This document shows, in pieces, positions 44,498 through 54,362 of a stretch of DNA of 64,000 nucleotides. Under the pieces are notes generated by a model. It saw only the letters and a list, made by a program, of their open reading frames with translations, did not search any database and was not told the DNA's origin. Source of the DNA: Terasakiella sp. SH-1 (GTDB taxonomy: Bacteria; Pseudomonadota; Alphaproteobacteria; Rhodospirillales; Terasakiellaceae); the NCBI RefSeq assembly GCF_004564135.1, contig NZ_CP038255.1:3583501-3647500 (forward strand). Reading direction: 5' to 3'. Each line of letters opens with the position of its first letter. The first letter of the stretch is position 1. Position numbers and translations under genes: made by a program.

Positions 44498-45037
44498 TCA
44501 ACGCATCAGGTACTTTTCGATAAAGCCTTCAACATCGCCTTCTTCCAGACCGCGTTTTTTCAGGTCTTTTCGGATTGAGGAAATATCGACGTTTGGATAG
44601 GTGTGGCAGTTTTCAATCTGGTTGGTTTCTGCATCAATAATGCGGAAATCATAGGCCATGTTCTCGCTGCGATAGACATCATATTTCAGAATTTGATCAA
44701 TGGAGTTATCGGGCAGGTAGGTCAGGATGGTTGGCTGTAAGTCGTACAGATCAGTTGGCTTGCAATAATCGGCTGAACAGATGATGACTTCATCACCTTT
44801 TTGACAGGTACGTGCCGCAGCCCCATTGAGGATACAGCATTTAGAGCCCGGTTCACCATAGATGACGTAAGTTGAAATACGCGCACCGCTTTGCTTGTTC
44901 CAGATATCAACAAATTCCATTGGATAGATACCGGCCAGTTCACACTGTTCTGGGTCCAGGGTGATGGAACCGTGATAGTTCAAATCAGCGCCGGTGACGC
45001 GGATACCGTGGAGTTTTGCACGCACAACTTTCATCAT
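44498..45037 (-). CDS. panD: aspartate 1-decarboxylase (PanD) with a C-terminal extension
   Basis: 179 residues against about 126 usual. [24 protein letters not shown] has the self-cleavage Gly23-Ser24, which makes the pyruvoyl group; Lys8, Arg of GARISTYVI, Tyr and Asn (ILNGAAA) are kept. [18 protein letters not shown] aligns with the normal PanD end. From about residue 127, about 53 charged residues follow (Asp/Arg/Lys/Glu-rich, ending [17 protein letters not shown]) and are not part of PanD. Makes beta-alanine for pantothenate. Confidence 0.88.
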   Translation of the reverse strand: MMKVVRAKLHGIRVTGADLNYHGSITLDPEQCELAGIYPMEFVDIWNKQSGARISTYVIYGEPGSKCCILNGAAARTCQKGDEVIICSADYCKPTDLYDLQPTILTYLPDNSIDQILKYDVYRSENMAYDFRIIDAETNQIENCHTYPNVDISSIRKDLKKRGLEEGDVEGFIEKYLMR

Positions 45038-45199
45038 GGTTTTAGGCTTTCTTTATATCCAAACTGTTACTGGCGTTATAACGATTTTAAGTTTTTGAGC
45101 CAGCTTTTTTTAACATATTGAGCCTATAAATTATATATTCTTTAACCCAAGGGCAGTTACCCATAAGCGGAAACAAAGATTTAGGATCAGGATAAAGAA

Positions 45200-46744
45200 A
45201 TGGCGTTGATGCGTTCTATTGCCACAGTGGGTGGTTTTACCATGATGAGCCGTATCCTTGGTTTTGCACGCGATATTCTGGTTGCTGCCATTTTGGGGGC
45301 CGGGCCTGTAGCTGATGCGTTCTTCATTGCCTTTAAATTTCCTAATGTGTTTCGCCGCCTTTTTGCCGAAGGGGCCTTTAACGCAGCTTTTGTTCCCCTG
45401 TTTGCGGGGAAATACGAAGAAGACGGCGCAGATGTTGCCAAACAGTTTGCAGAACGGGCCTTTGCCTTTCTGTTCTGGGTGTTGCTGGTTTTGTTGGTAA
45501 TTATGGAACTGGCCATGCCCTGGGCCATGCAACTTTTTGCCCCTGGCTTTATGGACGACCCTGACAAATTTGACCTGGCTGTTTACCTGACACGCATAAC
45601 ATTTCCTTATTTACTGTTCATATCACTTGTTTCTCTAATGGCAGGTATATTGAATTCATTGAATAAATTCGCAGCTGCGGCTGCAACACCTGTTTTATTG
45701 AATATCTGTCTTATCGGGGCAATTATCGGGCTGACCCCTTATATGGAAACACCGGGCCATGCGCTGGCCTGGGGGGTGTTTGGCGCGGGTATTGTTCAGT
45801 TTGCCTGGTTGTTCTGGAATTGTATGGGCAACAAGATGACGTTGGTTTTGCGTCTTCCCAGTTGGGGGGAAGATGTGAAATTGATGGTGAAGCGTATTAT
45901 TCCAGGTGCCATTGGCGCAGGGATTTATCAGGTGAATTTGCTGGTGGATATGATGATTGCCACCTTATTGCCTACAGGGGCCATTTCTTTCCTGTTTTAT
46001 GCAGACCGGATCAATCAGTTGCCCCTTGGCGTGGTGGGGGTGGCTGTGGGGACGGCTCTTTTGCCCATGTTATCTCGTCAAATCAGGGCTGGGAATGAGG
46101 CTGAGGCCATGAACAGCCTGAACAGGGCCTTGGAATTTTCATTGTTCTTAACTTTACCTGCAGCCGCTGCTTATATGGTGATTGCTGATCCGATCGTCAG
46201 TGTGTTGTTTGAACGCAATGAATTCACGGCTACAGATAGCACAGCCACGGCTGCGGCCCTTTTTGTCTACGCCTTTGGTTTGCCTGCCTATGTGTTGAAT
46301 AAGGCATTAACGCCGGGATTCTTTGCGCGTGGGGATACGAAGACCCCCATGAAGATTGCCGCTGTTTGTATGGTGGTTAATATTGCTTTTAACCTTTTAT
46401 TGATGGGACCGTACCTGCATGTTGGATTGGCGATGGCAACGGTCATTTCAGCCTGGACCAATACCATTTTGTTGGCTTGGGTCTTGCGCAAGCGGGGCTT
46501 TTTTAGCGTTGATAGCCGATTGGCCTCTAAATCCTTACGGATTGTTGTAGCCTGCCTTATTATGATGGCGGGGCTATATGGTTTGACTATCTGGCTGGAA
46601 GGTTTTCTGACAGGTAATCAGGTGGAGCGAATCGTCGCTCTTATCGGGTTGGTCGGGGCCGGTCTGGTTCTTTATTTTGTCAGTGCCTTTCTATTGCGTA
46701 TTATGCGACCGTCTGAACTGAAATCTATGTTAAAGCGTGGATAA
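45200..46744 (+). CDS. murJ: lipid II flippase MurJ
   Basis: 514 residues, about fourteen membrane helices. TMMSRILGFARDILVAAILGAGPVADAFFIAFKFPNVFRRLFAEGAFNAAFVPLF is the MviN/MurJ hallmark, with the conserved Arg residues in the first helices. It flips peptidoglycan precursor across the inner membrane. Monocistronic here, 162 bp from the divergent panD. Confidence 0.96.
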   Translation: MALMRSIATVGGFTMMSRILGFARDILVAAILGAGPVADAFFIAFKFPNVFRRLFAEGAFNAAFVPLFAGKYEEDGADVAKQFAERAFAFLFWVLLVLLVIMELAMPWAMQLFAPGFMDDPDKFDLAVYLTRITFPYLLFISLVSLMAGILNSLNKFAAAAATPVLLNICLIGAIIGLTPYMETPGHALAWGVFGAGIVQFAWLFWNCMGNKMTLVLRLPSWGEDVKLMVKRIIPGAIGAGIYQVNLLVDMMIATLLPTGAISFLFYADRINQLPLGVVGVAVGTALLPMLSRQIRAGNEAEAMNSLNRALEFSLFLTLPAAAAYMVIADPIVSVLFERNEFTATDSTATAAALFVYAFGLPAYVLNKALTPGFFARGDTKTPMKIAAVCMVVNIAFNLLLMGPYLHVGLAMATVISAWTNTILLAWVLRKRGFFSVDSRLASKSLRIVVACLIMMAGLYGLTIWLEGFLTGNQVERIVALIGLVGAGLVLYFVSAFLLRIMRPSELKSMLKRG

Positions 46745-46919
46745 TCAAGCCCTTTTTCGTTTGTATGATTATTGATCCAACCTATTGAAATATTAAGCTT
46801 TTATTGCATTAAGATGAAACTCCTGAGATCGGCCCAGTCATAAATTGACAAAAGGTTAAGACCGCCCTCATCTGATAGTGAAATCCACAACGGGTAGACT
46901 ATTCAAGGTGTACGCAACA

Positions 46920-49319
46920 ATGTCTTCAGATCGTATTTCAATTTCTTATCGTATTTATATCGGGTTTGGTTTTCTTGTTCTGGCTTTATTGGGACTGGGG
47001 ACTTTTGCCACTTTGCAATTTGATAAAATGGCAGGGTCAACAGAAGCCATTGGTGAAAAAATTAATCTGGTGGGCGGGGCAAATGATTATGCCCTCAGTC
47101 TTAAAGAACTATCTGATTCCATCTTGCTTTATGCCCGCACACAAAGTGTAGAGGATCGTGAGAAAGTGAATGTTCAGTTGTCCAAGACACAGGCGGTAGA
47201 AAAACATTTCATCCGTATTCTGGAAGAGAAAAATCAGGGGGATAATGCAAACAAAGTGAGGGGACTGGCCCAAGCTTATGATGAAACGCTGGAACCTCTT
47301 TTACTGCGGATTGAAAATATCGGTGCGTCTTCGGACATGATCCTGATGGGGGCGGGGAAATTGGTGGTTTCTTCACCGATGCTGGCGCAAAAACTGATGA
47401 CAATTGCAACGGACAAACCGGAATATGCGGTTTTGAGTGGGCAGGCGAAAGCGATTTTGCTGGCCTCAAACAAGGCAATGCTGGCGACCATGACGTATGG
47501 CATTAAGCCGAATGAAGAAAACCTGCAAGGTGCCCGTAATGCAACTTCGGCTGTTGATGAAGTTCTTAGCCAGACAAAAGCACAAATGGCCGGGTTATCG
47601 CGTCGTGATAAAAAGATTTTGAAATTTGTCGGGCGTGATAATGATCTGTTGAAGCAAGGCTATATTCAGTTTCAAGGTTCAAACATGGGCTTGGTAAACT
47701 CCTTTGAAACTTATCGCCTCGCCATTGAACAGACCATGGCTTTTGCCTCCTCAATCCGCCAGAAAGCCATCAATGCACAAAACCAAACGACGACAATTGT
47801 CAGCGAACAATCCAATTCAACGATCACCAGCTATATTGTCACCATGGCAATTGTTGCTGCTCTAGCCGTTTTACTGGGGGCCATTACCTCGCGCAGTATT
47901 CTGGGGCCATTGAAACGTGTGACGCAGGATATGAAATTGCTGGGCGATGGTGATACGGAAATTCAGGTGGTGGATCGTGAACGTCGGGATGAAGTGGGCA
48001 CTATGGCCAAGGCGGTGGTGATTTTTCGTCAAAATGCTCTGGATGTGGAACGGCTTACCCAGCAGCGTCTGGAAGATCAAAAACGCGAGGAAGCAAAACG
48101 CAGTTCGTCTTTAATGGCGATGGCAGATACGATTGAATCGGAAACGGGTTTGGTTCTGGAAAAAGTGGTGGGCCATACCAAAGAGCTGAATAATGCGGTT
48201 GGGACAATCTCGGGTTCAGCACACGCCGTTTCAACTCAGGCGGGGGAAGTGGCTAAAGAAGCAGCGCGTTCTCACCAGTTGGCCCAAAGTGTAGCTGAAG
48301 CTGCCGATCATCTGGCACGTTCAATTGAACAGGTATCAGCAAAGGTAGGTCGTCAACGTACCATTGCGGATACGGCCAGTCAGCAGGCGTCAAACTCTTC
48401 ACAATCGGTTAAATCCTTAAGGGATGCAGCCGATAGCATTGGGGCGGTTGTGGGTATTATTAATGATATTGCTGCCCAGACCAATATGTTGGCCCTGAAT
48501 GCCACAATTGAGGCTGAACGGGCCGGAAGTGCAGGCAAAGGCTTTGTTGTTGTGGCAAATGAGGTGAAACAGTTGGCAACACAAACATCAAAAGCCACGG
48601 CTGAGATTGCTCAGCAGATTAACAGCATTCGTACAGTGACACAGGATTGTGTAAGTTCAATTGAACAGATCAATGTGATTATTGACGATATGGCAGAAAT
48701 TTCAGGTGATGTGGCCAATAGCGTGAGTGAACAAAGTGAGGCTACTCATCGCATTACGTCAAATATTCTCGACTCTTTCAAGGTTTCTGAACGGTTGAAC
48801 CAGTCTGTCACAAATGCTTCTGAAGAAATGAAAGGAGTGCAGAATTTGACAGGTGAACTGGGGACTGTTTCGAAGAAAGTGATTTCTATGGTGGAAAGTC
48901 TGGAAATGTCCTTGAATACCGCTGTGCGTTCTGCAGATACGATGGGCAGTGGGGTTGAAGGGGAACGGGTGCCGTTGATCGGGCGTGATGTTCATGTGGT
49001 TTTGAAAGGGAAGCGTGGCATTTTCCGCTCCAAACTATTGGATATTTCCAATAACGGGATGGCGCTTTATCCACCGATTGATGTCCGCAAAGGGGATGAA
49101 TTTACGGCTGAGATCGAAGAAATCCCCGGTCACTATAGCATCGAGGTCTTATCTCATCGTGGGCTCGGGTCCCCGAAAACACGGATGCGTTTTGTGGCGG
49201 AACTGGAAGAGCGTTCTGAAATTGTTCAATATGTTGCCAAACAATGGGCAGATCGTTTGCGCGATGAAATCCTGGGAGGGGAAGTGATTTATCTGTCGAA
49301 TTTGCAAGCGGCAGAATAA
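46920..49319 (+). CDS. methyl-accepting chemotaxis protein with C-terminal PilZ domain
   Basis: 799 residues from ATG 46920 (AAGGTG upstream; GTG 46878 is an alternative). Membrane helices at about 11-30 and about 305-325 flank a helical periplasmic sensor. A HAMP domain follows and then the signalling tip [38 protein letters not shown]. The last ~115 residues ([33 protein letters not shown]) form a PilZ-like domain with DISNNG; its Arg motif is less clear. That would link c-di-GMP to chemotaxis. Confidence 0.9.
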   Translation: MSSDRISISYRIYIGFGFLVLALLGLGTFATLQFDKMAGSTEAIGEKINLVGGANDYALSLKELSDSILLYARTQSVEDREKVNVQLSKTQAVEKHFIRILEEKNQGDNANKVRGLAQAYDETLEPLLLRIENIGASSDMILMGAGKLVVSSPMLAQKLMTIATDKPEYAVLSGQAKAILLASNKAMLATMTYGIKPNEENLQGARNATSAVDEVLSQTKAQMAGLSRRDKKILKFVGRDNDLLKQGYIQFQGSNMGLVNSFETYRLAIEQTMAFASSIRQKAINAQNQTTTIVSEQSNSTITSYIVTMAIVAALAVLLGAITSRSILGPLKRVTQDMKLLGDGDTEIQVVDRERRDEVGTMAKAVVIFRQNALDVERLTQQRLEDQKREEAKRSSSLMAMADTIESETGLVLEKVVGHTKELNNAVGTISGSAHAVSTQAGEVAKEAARSHQLAQSVAEAADHLARSIEQVSAKVGRQRTIADTASQQASNSSQSVKSLRDAADSIGAVVGIINDIAAQTNMLALNATIEAERAGSAGKGFVVVANEVKQLATQTSKATAEIAQQINSIRTVTQDCVSSIEQINVIIDDMAEISGDVANSVSEQSEATHRITSNILDSFKVSERLNQSVTNASEEMKGVQNLTGELGTVSKKVISMVESLEMSLNTAVRSADTMGSGVEGERVPLIGRDVHVVLKGKRGIFRSKLLDISNNGMALYPPIDVRKGDEFTAEIEEIPGHYSIEVLSHRGLGSPKTRMRFVAELEERSEIVQYVAKQWADRLRDEILGGEVIYLSNLQAAE

Positions 49320-49329
49320 TAAAGTTTCC

Positions 49330-49358
49330 TTGACCGTGACTTGCGGCCATTGCATAAG
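49330..49358 (+). promoter_or_regulatory. putative promoter of trpS
   Basis: TTGACC (49330-49335), 17-bp spacer, CATAAG (49353-49358). Transcription would start near 49365, placing the hairpin at 49377 in the trpS leader. Confidence 0.5.
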
Positions 49359-49376
49359 ACAGACACGTTATAAACT

Positions 49377-49409
49377 GAGGGCGTCTCCATCGCGCCCTCT
49401 TGTGTTTTC
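49377..49409 (+). terminator. leader hairpin before trpS, terminator-like
   Basis: GAGGGCG pairs with CGCCCTC across a 9-base loop, followed by TTGTGTTTTC. It lies 25 bp before the trpS start and after the predicted start of transcription, so it may be an attenuator-like structure rather than just the MCP terminator. Confidence 0.5.
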
Positions 49410-49429
49410 TATAGAAGCGGGACAATCCA

Positions 49430-50428
49430 ATGGGTCGCATTTTTTCTGGCGTTCAGCCATCCGGTAATCTTACACTTGGCAACTATCTGGGGGCAATTCG
49501 CAACTGGGTAAAGCTGCAAAATGATTATGAATGTATTTTCTGCGTTGTGGATATGCATGCCATCACCGTCTGGCAAGACCCAGAAGCCCTTCGCCGCGCA
49601 ACGCGTGAGGTTGCTGCGGGCATGTTGGCCTCTGGTGTAGACCCGAAGAAAAACATCATCTTCAATCAGTCTGCGGTTTCCGGTCATGCGGAACTGGGCT
49701 GGATTTTCAACTGTGTGTCCCGTCTGGGCTGGCTTAACCGTATGACACAGTTTAAGGAAAAGGCAGGCAAGCATAAAGAAAATGCCTCTTGTGGCCTGTA
49801 TGTCTACCCCAACTTGATGGCAGCTGATATCCTGCTTTATAAGGGGACCCATGTGCCGGTTGGTGATGATCAAAAGCAGCATCTGGAATTGGCGCGTGAC
49901 ATTGCGCAAAAATTCAATAATGATTTTGGCAAAGAAATCTTCCCACTGCCTGAACCGATGATCTTTGGATCAGCCACACGTGTGATGTCTTTGCGTGATG
50001 GCACCAAGAAAATGTCCAAGTCAGACCCGTCTGAATATTCCCGTATCGGCATGACAGATGATGCTGATACGATTGCGAAAAAAGTGCGCAAAGCCAAGAC
50101 AGACCCGCATCCGGTGCCCGATTCTATTGAGGCTTGTGAAGATCGCCCGGAAGCGAAAAACCTGATGAATATTTTTGCGGCCTTGTCTGATCAAGAGCTT
50201 AAGGATGTGTGTGGTGAATTTGGGGGTCAGTCCTTTGCTGATTTCAAAAAGGCCCTGACCGAACTGGCTGTTGAAAAGTTGGCTCCAATCAGCGAAGAAA
50301 TGCAGCGTTATATGGATGACCCGGCACAAGTCGATGCCATTTTGAAAGATGGGGCAGAACGCGCCAATGCGATTGCTGAGCCGATTTTGAAAGAAGTAAA
50401 AGAAGCTGTTGGTTTCTTACAGCCGTAA
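49430..50428 (+). CDS. trpS: tryptophanyl-tRNA synthetase
   Basis: 332 residues. [22 protein letters not shown] holds the HIGH-like TLGN motif; [24 protein letters not shown] and the KMSKS loop ([12 protein letters not shown]) are present. Class I enzyme charging tRNA-Trp. A strong stem follows the gene. Confidence 0.97.
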   Translation: MGRIFSGVQPSGNLTLGNYLGAIRNWVKLQNDYECIFCVVDMHAITVWQDPEALRRATREVAAGMLASGVDPKKNIIFNQSAVSGHAELGWIFNCVSRLGWLNRMTQFKEKAGKHKENASCGLYVYPNLMAADILLYKGTHVPVGDDQKQHLELARDIAQKFNNDFGKEIFPLPEPMIFGSATRVMSLRDGTKKMSKSDPSEYSRIGMTDDADTIAKKVRKAKTDPHPVPDSIEACEDRPEAKNLMNIFAALSDQELKDVCGEFGGQSFADFKKALTELAVEKLAPISEEMQRYMDDPAQVDAILKDGAERANAIAEPILKEVKEAVGFLQP

Positions 50429-50439
50429 TGTTGTTAAAT

Positions 50440-50476
50440 AAAGGATCACTTTTTCTTATGTTGAAGGTGATCCTTT
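50440..50476. terminator. inverted repeat between convergent trpS and EamA genes
   Basis: AAAGGATCAC pairs perfectly with GTGATCCTTT across 17 bases, with T-rich flanks in both directions (ATGTATTTTTA and AAATA). Confidence 0.65.
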
Positions 50477-51371
50477 ATGTATTTTTATGGCTTCGTGTTA
50501 CCAGCCAAATCCCCAGGACAATCAGGCAGATTCCGAAATAGTGGAAAGACTGGAGTTTTTCCCCTAGAATCAGCATGCCTAAAATAGCACCAAAAACAGG
50601 CATGAGATTAAGGAAAACGCCTGCGGTATTGGCCCCGACCAGTTCCACCCCTCTGTTCCAGCACAGGAAGGAGAGAACAGAGGGAAAAATACCGATATAG
50701 ACAAAGGCCCAAATGGTATCGCTATTCAGTGTGAAGTTGGCGCCGGTGGATATTTCCCAGCCATAAAGGGGAATGAGCAAAATAATCCCGGCTAATACCA
50801 TGGCAAAGGTAAAGGCAAAGCGTGACAAGCCTTTGGGGGCTTTTGCGAGCAAGACTGAATAGATGGACCAAAGTACCACCGAAGTGAGCATCATCAAGTC
50901 ACCGGGGTTAAGGTGCAGGCCCGCCAGTGTTGCCCAATCTCCACGGGCGACAACCGTACTCACTCCGATCATGGAACACAGGATACCAACCCCGCCCAGC
51001 ATCTTGACCCCTTTTTTAAGGATCAGGATGGAGAAAAACAGCGTGACCACAGGCATACCTGCCTGAATGAGCGAGGTATTAACCACCGTGGTATAATGTA
51101 GCCCCCAGTATAGAAGCGCATTAAAGGCGGTGATGCTTAAAAAACCCTGCACAAACACATATAGCAGGTTCTTCTTAATGATCTCGATGTCCCGTAAAAA
51201 CGGCTTGATACAGATCGGTAGCAAAATAGCCGCAGCAATAATCCAGCGCCAAAAGACCATGGCAACAGGGGGAAGGTCAGCGGCAAACAAACGTCCGACA
51301 ACGGAATTCCCCGCCCAAAACAGCACGGCAAGGGAGAGTAAAATATAAGGGTGGCTTATATGACGCAGCAA
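50475..51371 (-). CDS. EamA-family DMT transporter
   Basis: 298 residues with ten membrane helices. AGNSVVGRLFAADLPPVAMVFWRWIIAAAILLP and VFLNLMPVFGAILGMLILGEKL are the two EamA domains. Exports or imports an unidentified small metabolite. Convergent with trpS. Confidence 0.9.
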   Translation of the reverse strand: MLRHISHPYILLSLAVLFWAGNSVVGRLFAADLPPVAMVFWRWIIAAAILLPICIKPFLRDIEIIKKNLLYVFVQGFLSITAFNALLYWGLHYTTVVNTSLIQAGMPVVTLFFSILILKKGVKMLGGVGILCSMIGVSTVVARGDWATLAGLHLNPGDLMMLTSVVLWSIYSVLLAKAPKGLSRFAFTFAMVLAGIILLIPLYGWEISTGANFTLNSDTIWAFVYIGIFPSVLSFLCWNRGVELVGANTAGVFLNLMPVFGAILGMLILGEKLQSFHYFGICLIVLGIWLVTRSHKNT

Positions 51372-51382
51372 AATCTTATCCT

Positions 51383-52084
51383 TTATGTGCCACTTGTTTT
51401 GATCAACCAGTGGCGTCTTTTGGCGCGCAGCTTATCATTTTTTACGGTTTCTTCGATGAATTGTTTTAGACAATGGGGATAATTCATCGCCTTTAACACG
51501 CTTTCCTGCAGTTCTTTTTGAGTAAGAGATGGGTAGGGCCGGTTTTGCGCTTCAATGGTTTGCAGGCCAATTGGTAAGGAGTTTATTTTAAATGTTCCTA
51601 ATGAGCTATTATAATTATAAGAATTATTGATTATTTCGCCGCAGTCGGAGTGGAAGTGAATGTGATCTAATTCAACGAATTCGTAATTGATGCCCAGGCT
51701 TTCTGTTTTATGCATGCCGTCAAGCTGCTCATGATTCAGCCAGGTGATCATTTGTCGTGAGCGAATGCCTTTTTCATAATGATAGGTTGCTGCAATAGAT
51801 CCATATTTGGTGAAATGGGCGCTATAGACGGAATCGTAATCATGCAACCATCCGGCCATCACAGGCAGATATGTCGGGCCGAATTTCCGTAACAATTGTG
51901 TTGGGGACTGGTTGGAGCCACAGGCCAGTACCGGGATGCGGTTTGTCAGGTCAAGAGCATGATCCCAGGGTTTGATCTCTTCCCCGTCAATCAGATAGCT
52001 GTGAGACGGGATATCATAGGGATAACCCAGGGCACGTTCTGTGATGTCATTTCCCATTTGATTGGGATGCTTTTTACCCTTCAT
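51383..52084 (-). CDS. gamma-glutamylcyclotransferase-like protein, unknown
   Basis: 233 residues. VLACGSNQSPTQLLRKF (about residues 52-68) resembles the GSN loop of GGCT/AIG2-like folds, followed by a beta-rich middle. No catalytic Glu is confirmed. It overlaps the HD-GYP gene by 11 bp and so may be co-expressed. Function not assigned. Confidence 0.5.
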   Translation of the reverse strand: MKGKKHPNQMGNDITERALGYPYDIPSHSYLIDGEEIKPWDHALDLTNRIPVLACGSNQSPTQLLRKFGPTYLPVMAGWLHDYDSVYSAHFTKYGSIAATYHYEKGIRSRQMITWLNHEQLDGMHKTESLGINYEFVELDHIHFHSDCGEIINNSYNYNSSLGTFKINSLPIGLQTIEAQNRPYPSLTQKELQESVLKAMNYPHCLKQFIEETVKNDKLRAKRRHWLIKTSGT

Positions 52085-53864
52085 CTCCGGTCTTTACATA
52101 TTGCGAGATATCAACTTCGTCGAGTTGTTCTGGCTTAAGGAAGCGTTCGGCATATTCTTTATATTTGCCTGAGGTCAGGAACAGTTCGAACAGGTCTTTA
52201 TCAATATGATTGTCTTTGGCCATAAAGGACATGATTTTGACGGATTGTGAGAGGGTCTTGGGGAGTTTATACGGGCGATCAGCAGCTGTCAGGGCCTCAA
52301 AGATATCGGCGACTGCCATCATACGTGCCGGCCAGGACATATCATCAGCGGTGAGTTTACGGGGATAGCCTGTGCCATCCATTTTCTCATGGTGACCACC
52401 AGCATATTCCGGCACACGTTTGAGGTGACGCGGGAAGGGCAGCTGGTCCAGCATAATGATGGTTTGGACGATATGATCGTTAATTTTAAAGCGGTCTTCT
52501 TCGGTCAAGGTTCCGGCCTTGACTTTTAAATTATAAAGTTCCCCCTGATTATAGAGGTTTTCCGGCGGTGCCATATTAAAGCCGTACGGGTTGCCTTCTT
52601 CAAACAGGGATTTGTCTTGGCGTACGAAAATATGGTCTGCACGATCAGATAGAATTTTTTCCACCACAGGCAAACTTGGCTCAACACCTGCGGCTTCTTT
52701 ACGCGTCTTTTCTTCATGGCCGATGCCAAGGCGATCGGAAATGGTGCGTGTCCAGTTCAGTTGCGAGATTTTATCCAGGCGCTCTATACGTTCCGGGGCC
52801 ATGAAATCCCCGCCGACATTACATTCTGCAATAAAGGCAAAATCGTCATCAAGCTGGGCAATGCGTTTATCAAAGGCTTCTTTCAGCCCTTTTTCATCCC
52901 CGCCTGCGGCCACAGCCTTAAGGTAATTGATTTCTGCATCGCGTTTCATCACTTCAAAACGCATGCGCACTTCGTGAATGCGGTCATAGATGGTTTCAAG
53001 CTTGGTGGCTTTATCGACGATATATTCCGGTGTGGTGACTTTCCCACAGTCATGGAGCAAGCCTGCGATGTGCAGCTCATATTGGTCTTCTTCGCTCATG
53101 TCAAAATCGGCAAACACCCCGTCTGTGGCTGCTTTTGCCGCATCGGCGAGCATGTCTGTTAAAACCGGAACCCGCTGGCAGTGCCCGCCCGTATAGGCGG
53201 ACTTGGCGTCAATCGCACCTGCAATCAAGCTGATGAAAGAAGCCAGCAATTCTTTTTGGGCTTCGACCAGAAGCTGGTTATCAAGGGCAATAGCCGCCTG
53301 AGCCGCGAGGGCTTCGACAAAGGGTTGGAGGGTTGTATCAAACGGGACAACCTCGCCAGTATCGCGATCTTGAGAGTTGAGCAATTGCAAAACAGCAATC
53401 ACGCGTCCTTCATTGTTATAAAGAGGAACGGTGAGGAAGGATTTGGAGCGATAGCCCGTGGCTTCGTCAAATTTCTTGGTGCCGGAAAAATCAAAATCTT
53501 TGAAAGTATAGGCATCATCAACACTGATGGTGTTTTTGGACAGGGCGCAAAAAGAAGCGACGTTTTTATGGTTTTCTTCGCCCGTTTCCGGGTCGTATAG
53601 TTCAACTGGCGGTAAGGTGATTTCGTTGCCTGATGTGCCGCCGTTATAAATGTTGAGACTATCATTGCGCATAATCTCAAATTTAAGACGGCGGTCATCA
53701 TCAATTACCCGATAAAGTGTGCCGCCATCGGCATTACACATGGTTTTTGCTTCGTTGAGAATCTGTTCCATCAATCGTGTGGAATTACGTTCCGTGGATA
53801 GGGCCAGACCGATATCCAGGAGTTTACGATATCTTTGTTCCCGCAAGTCTTCCATGTGTCTCAC
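52074..53864 (-). CDS. GAF/HD-GYP domain phosphodiesterase
   Basis: 596 residues. GAF domain at about 15-200 (LLDIGLALSTERNSTRLMEQILNEA, SFLTVPLYNNEGRVIAVLQLLN). HD-GYP at about 208-580: AIDAKSAYTGGHCQRVPVLTDMLADAA, HIAGLLHDCGKV with His271-Asp272, and GGHHEKMDGTGYP. An unusually long insert separates HD from the second motif. It hydrolyses c-di-GMP or acts in a related role. The MCP-PilZ protein is a possible target of such signalling. Confidence 0.87.
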   Translation of the reverse strand: MRHMEDLREQRYRKLLDIGLALSTERNSTRLMEQILNEAKTMCNADGGTLYRVIDDDRRLKFEIMRNDSLNIYNGGTSGNEITLPPVELYDPETGEENHKNVASFCALSKNTISVDDAYTFKDFDFSGTKKFDEATGYRSKSFLTVPLYNNEGRVIAVLQLLNSQDRDTGEVVPFDTTLQPFVEALAAQAAIALDNQLLVEAQKELLASFISLIAGAIDAKSAYTGGHCQRVPVLTDMLADAAKAATDGVFADFDMSEEDQYELHIAGLLHDCGKVTTPEYIVDKATKLETIYDRIHEVRMRFEVMKRDAEINYLKAVAAGGDEKGLKEAFDKRIAQLDDDFAFIAECNVGGDFMAPERIERLDKISQLNWTRTISDRLGIGHEEKTRKEAAGVEPSLPVVEKILSDRADHIFVRQDKSLFEEGNPYGFNMAPPENLYNQGELYNLKVKAGTLTEEDRFKINDHIVQTIIMLDQLPFPRHLKRVPEYAGGHHEKMDGTGYPRKLTADDMSWPARMMAVADIFEALTAADRPYKLPKTLSQSVKIMSFMAKDNHIDKDLFELFLTSGKYKEYAERFLKPEQLDEVDISQYVKTGDEG

Positions 53865-53950
53865 ACCTTATGTAATTCTATTCTTTGGATTTATTGTAAC
53901 AGCTTTTATTAAATTGGAAATTAATAGTTACATAGAAATCCAACCTTTCC

Positions 53951-54265
53951 TTAGTGCAAAGTTGTATTTGGATGGACGTTATAGCCTGACTCATAGATTG
54001 AACAGGCAATCTCTACATAATCGACCAAAGCTTGCAGGCGGTGATTGACCCGTCTGTCTTTACATTCCGGGTCCTTATCCATCAGCGCAAGGATAATGGA
54101 GAGGTCTTCTTCGGCACTGATCAGCAGGCGGCAAAAATGATCAAAATGGTGATCAAGGGTTTGGGGGCTGTCATAGCGGGTAAAGTCAGGTTTACCGTTA
54201 ATCTTTACCAGATCGGAAAGCAAGTTGCGCAAGTAATCATGGGTGCTGTGTGTTGGAATAGTCAT
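53951..54265 (-). CDS. small helical protein, unknown
   Basis: 104 residues, mostly helical: THDYLRNLLSDLVKINGKPD and YDSPQTLDHHFDHFCRLLIS. Several His and Cys are spread but no clear motif. It is on the same strand as and 86 bp upstream of the HD-GYP gene. No family recognised. Confidence 0.5.
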   Translation of the reverse strand: MTIPTHSTHDYLRNLLSDLVKINGKPDFTRYDSPQTLDHHFDHFCRLLISAEEDLSIILALMDKDPECKDRRVNHRLQALVDYVEIACSIYESGYNVHPNTTLH

Positions 54266-54362
54266 TTAAACTGTCCTTTAAAGAGATAAAGTTCTGTAAG
54301 TCTTGTTCGCAGCTTGTTATGAGATGATCTGAAAGATTTTTTTGCGAGTTAAGGAAGTCCCC

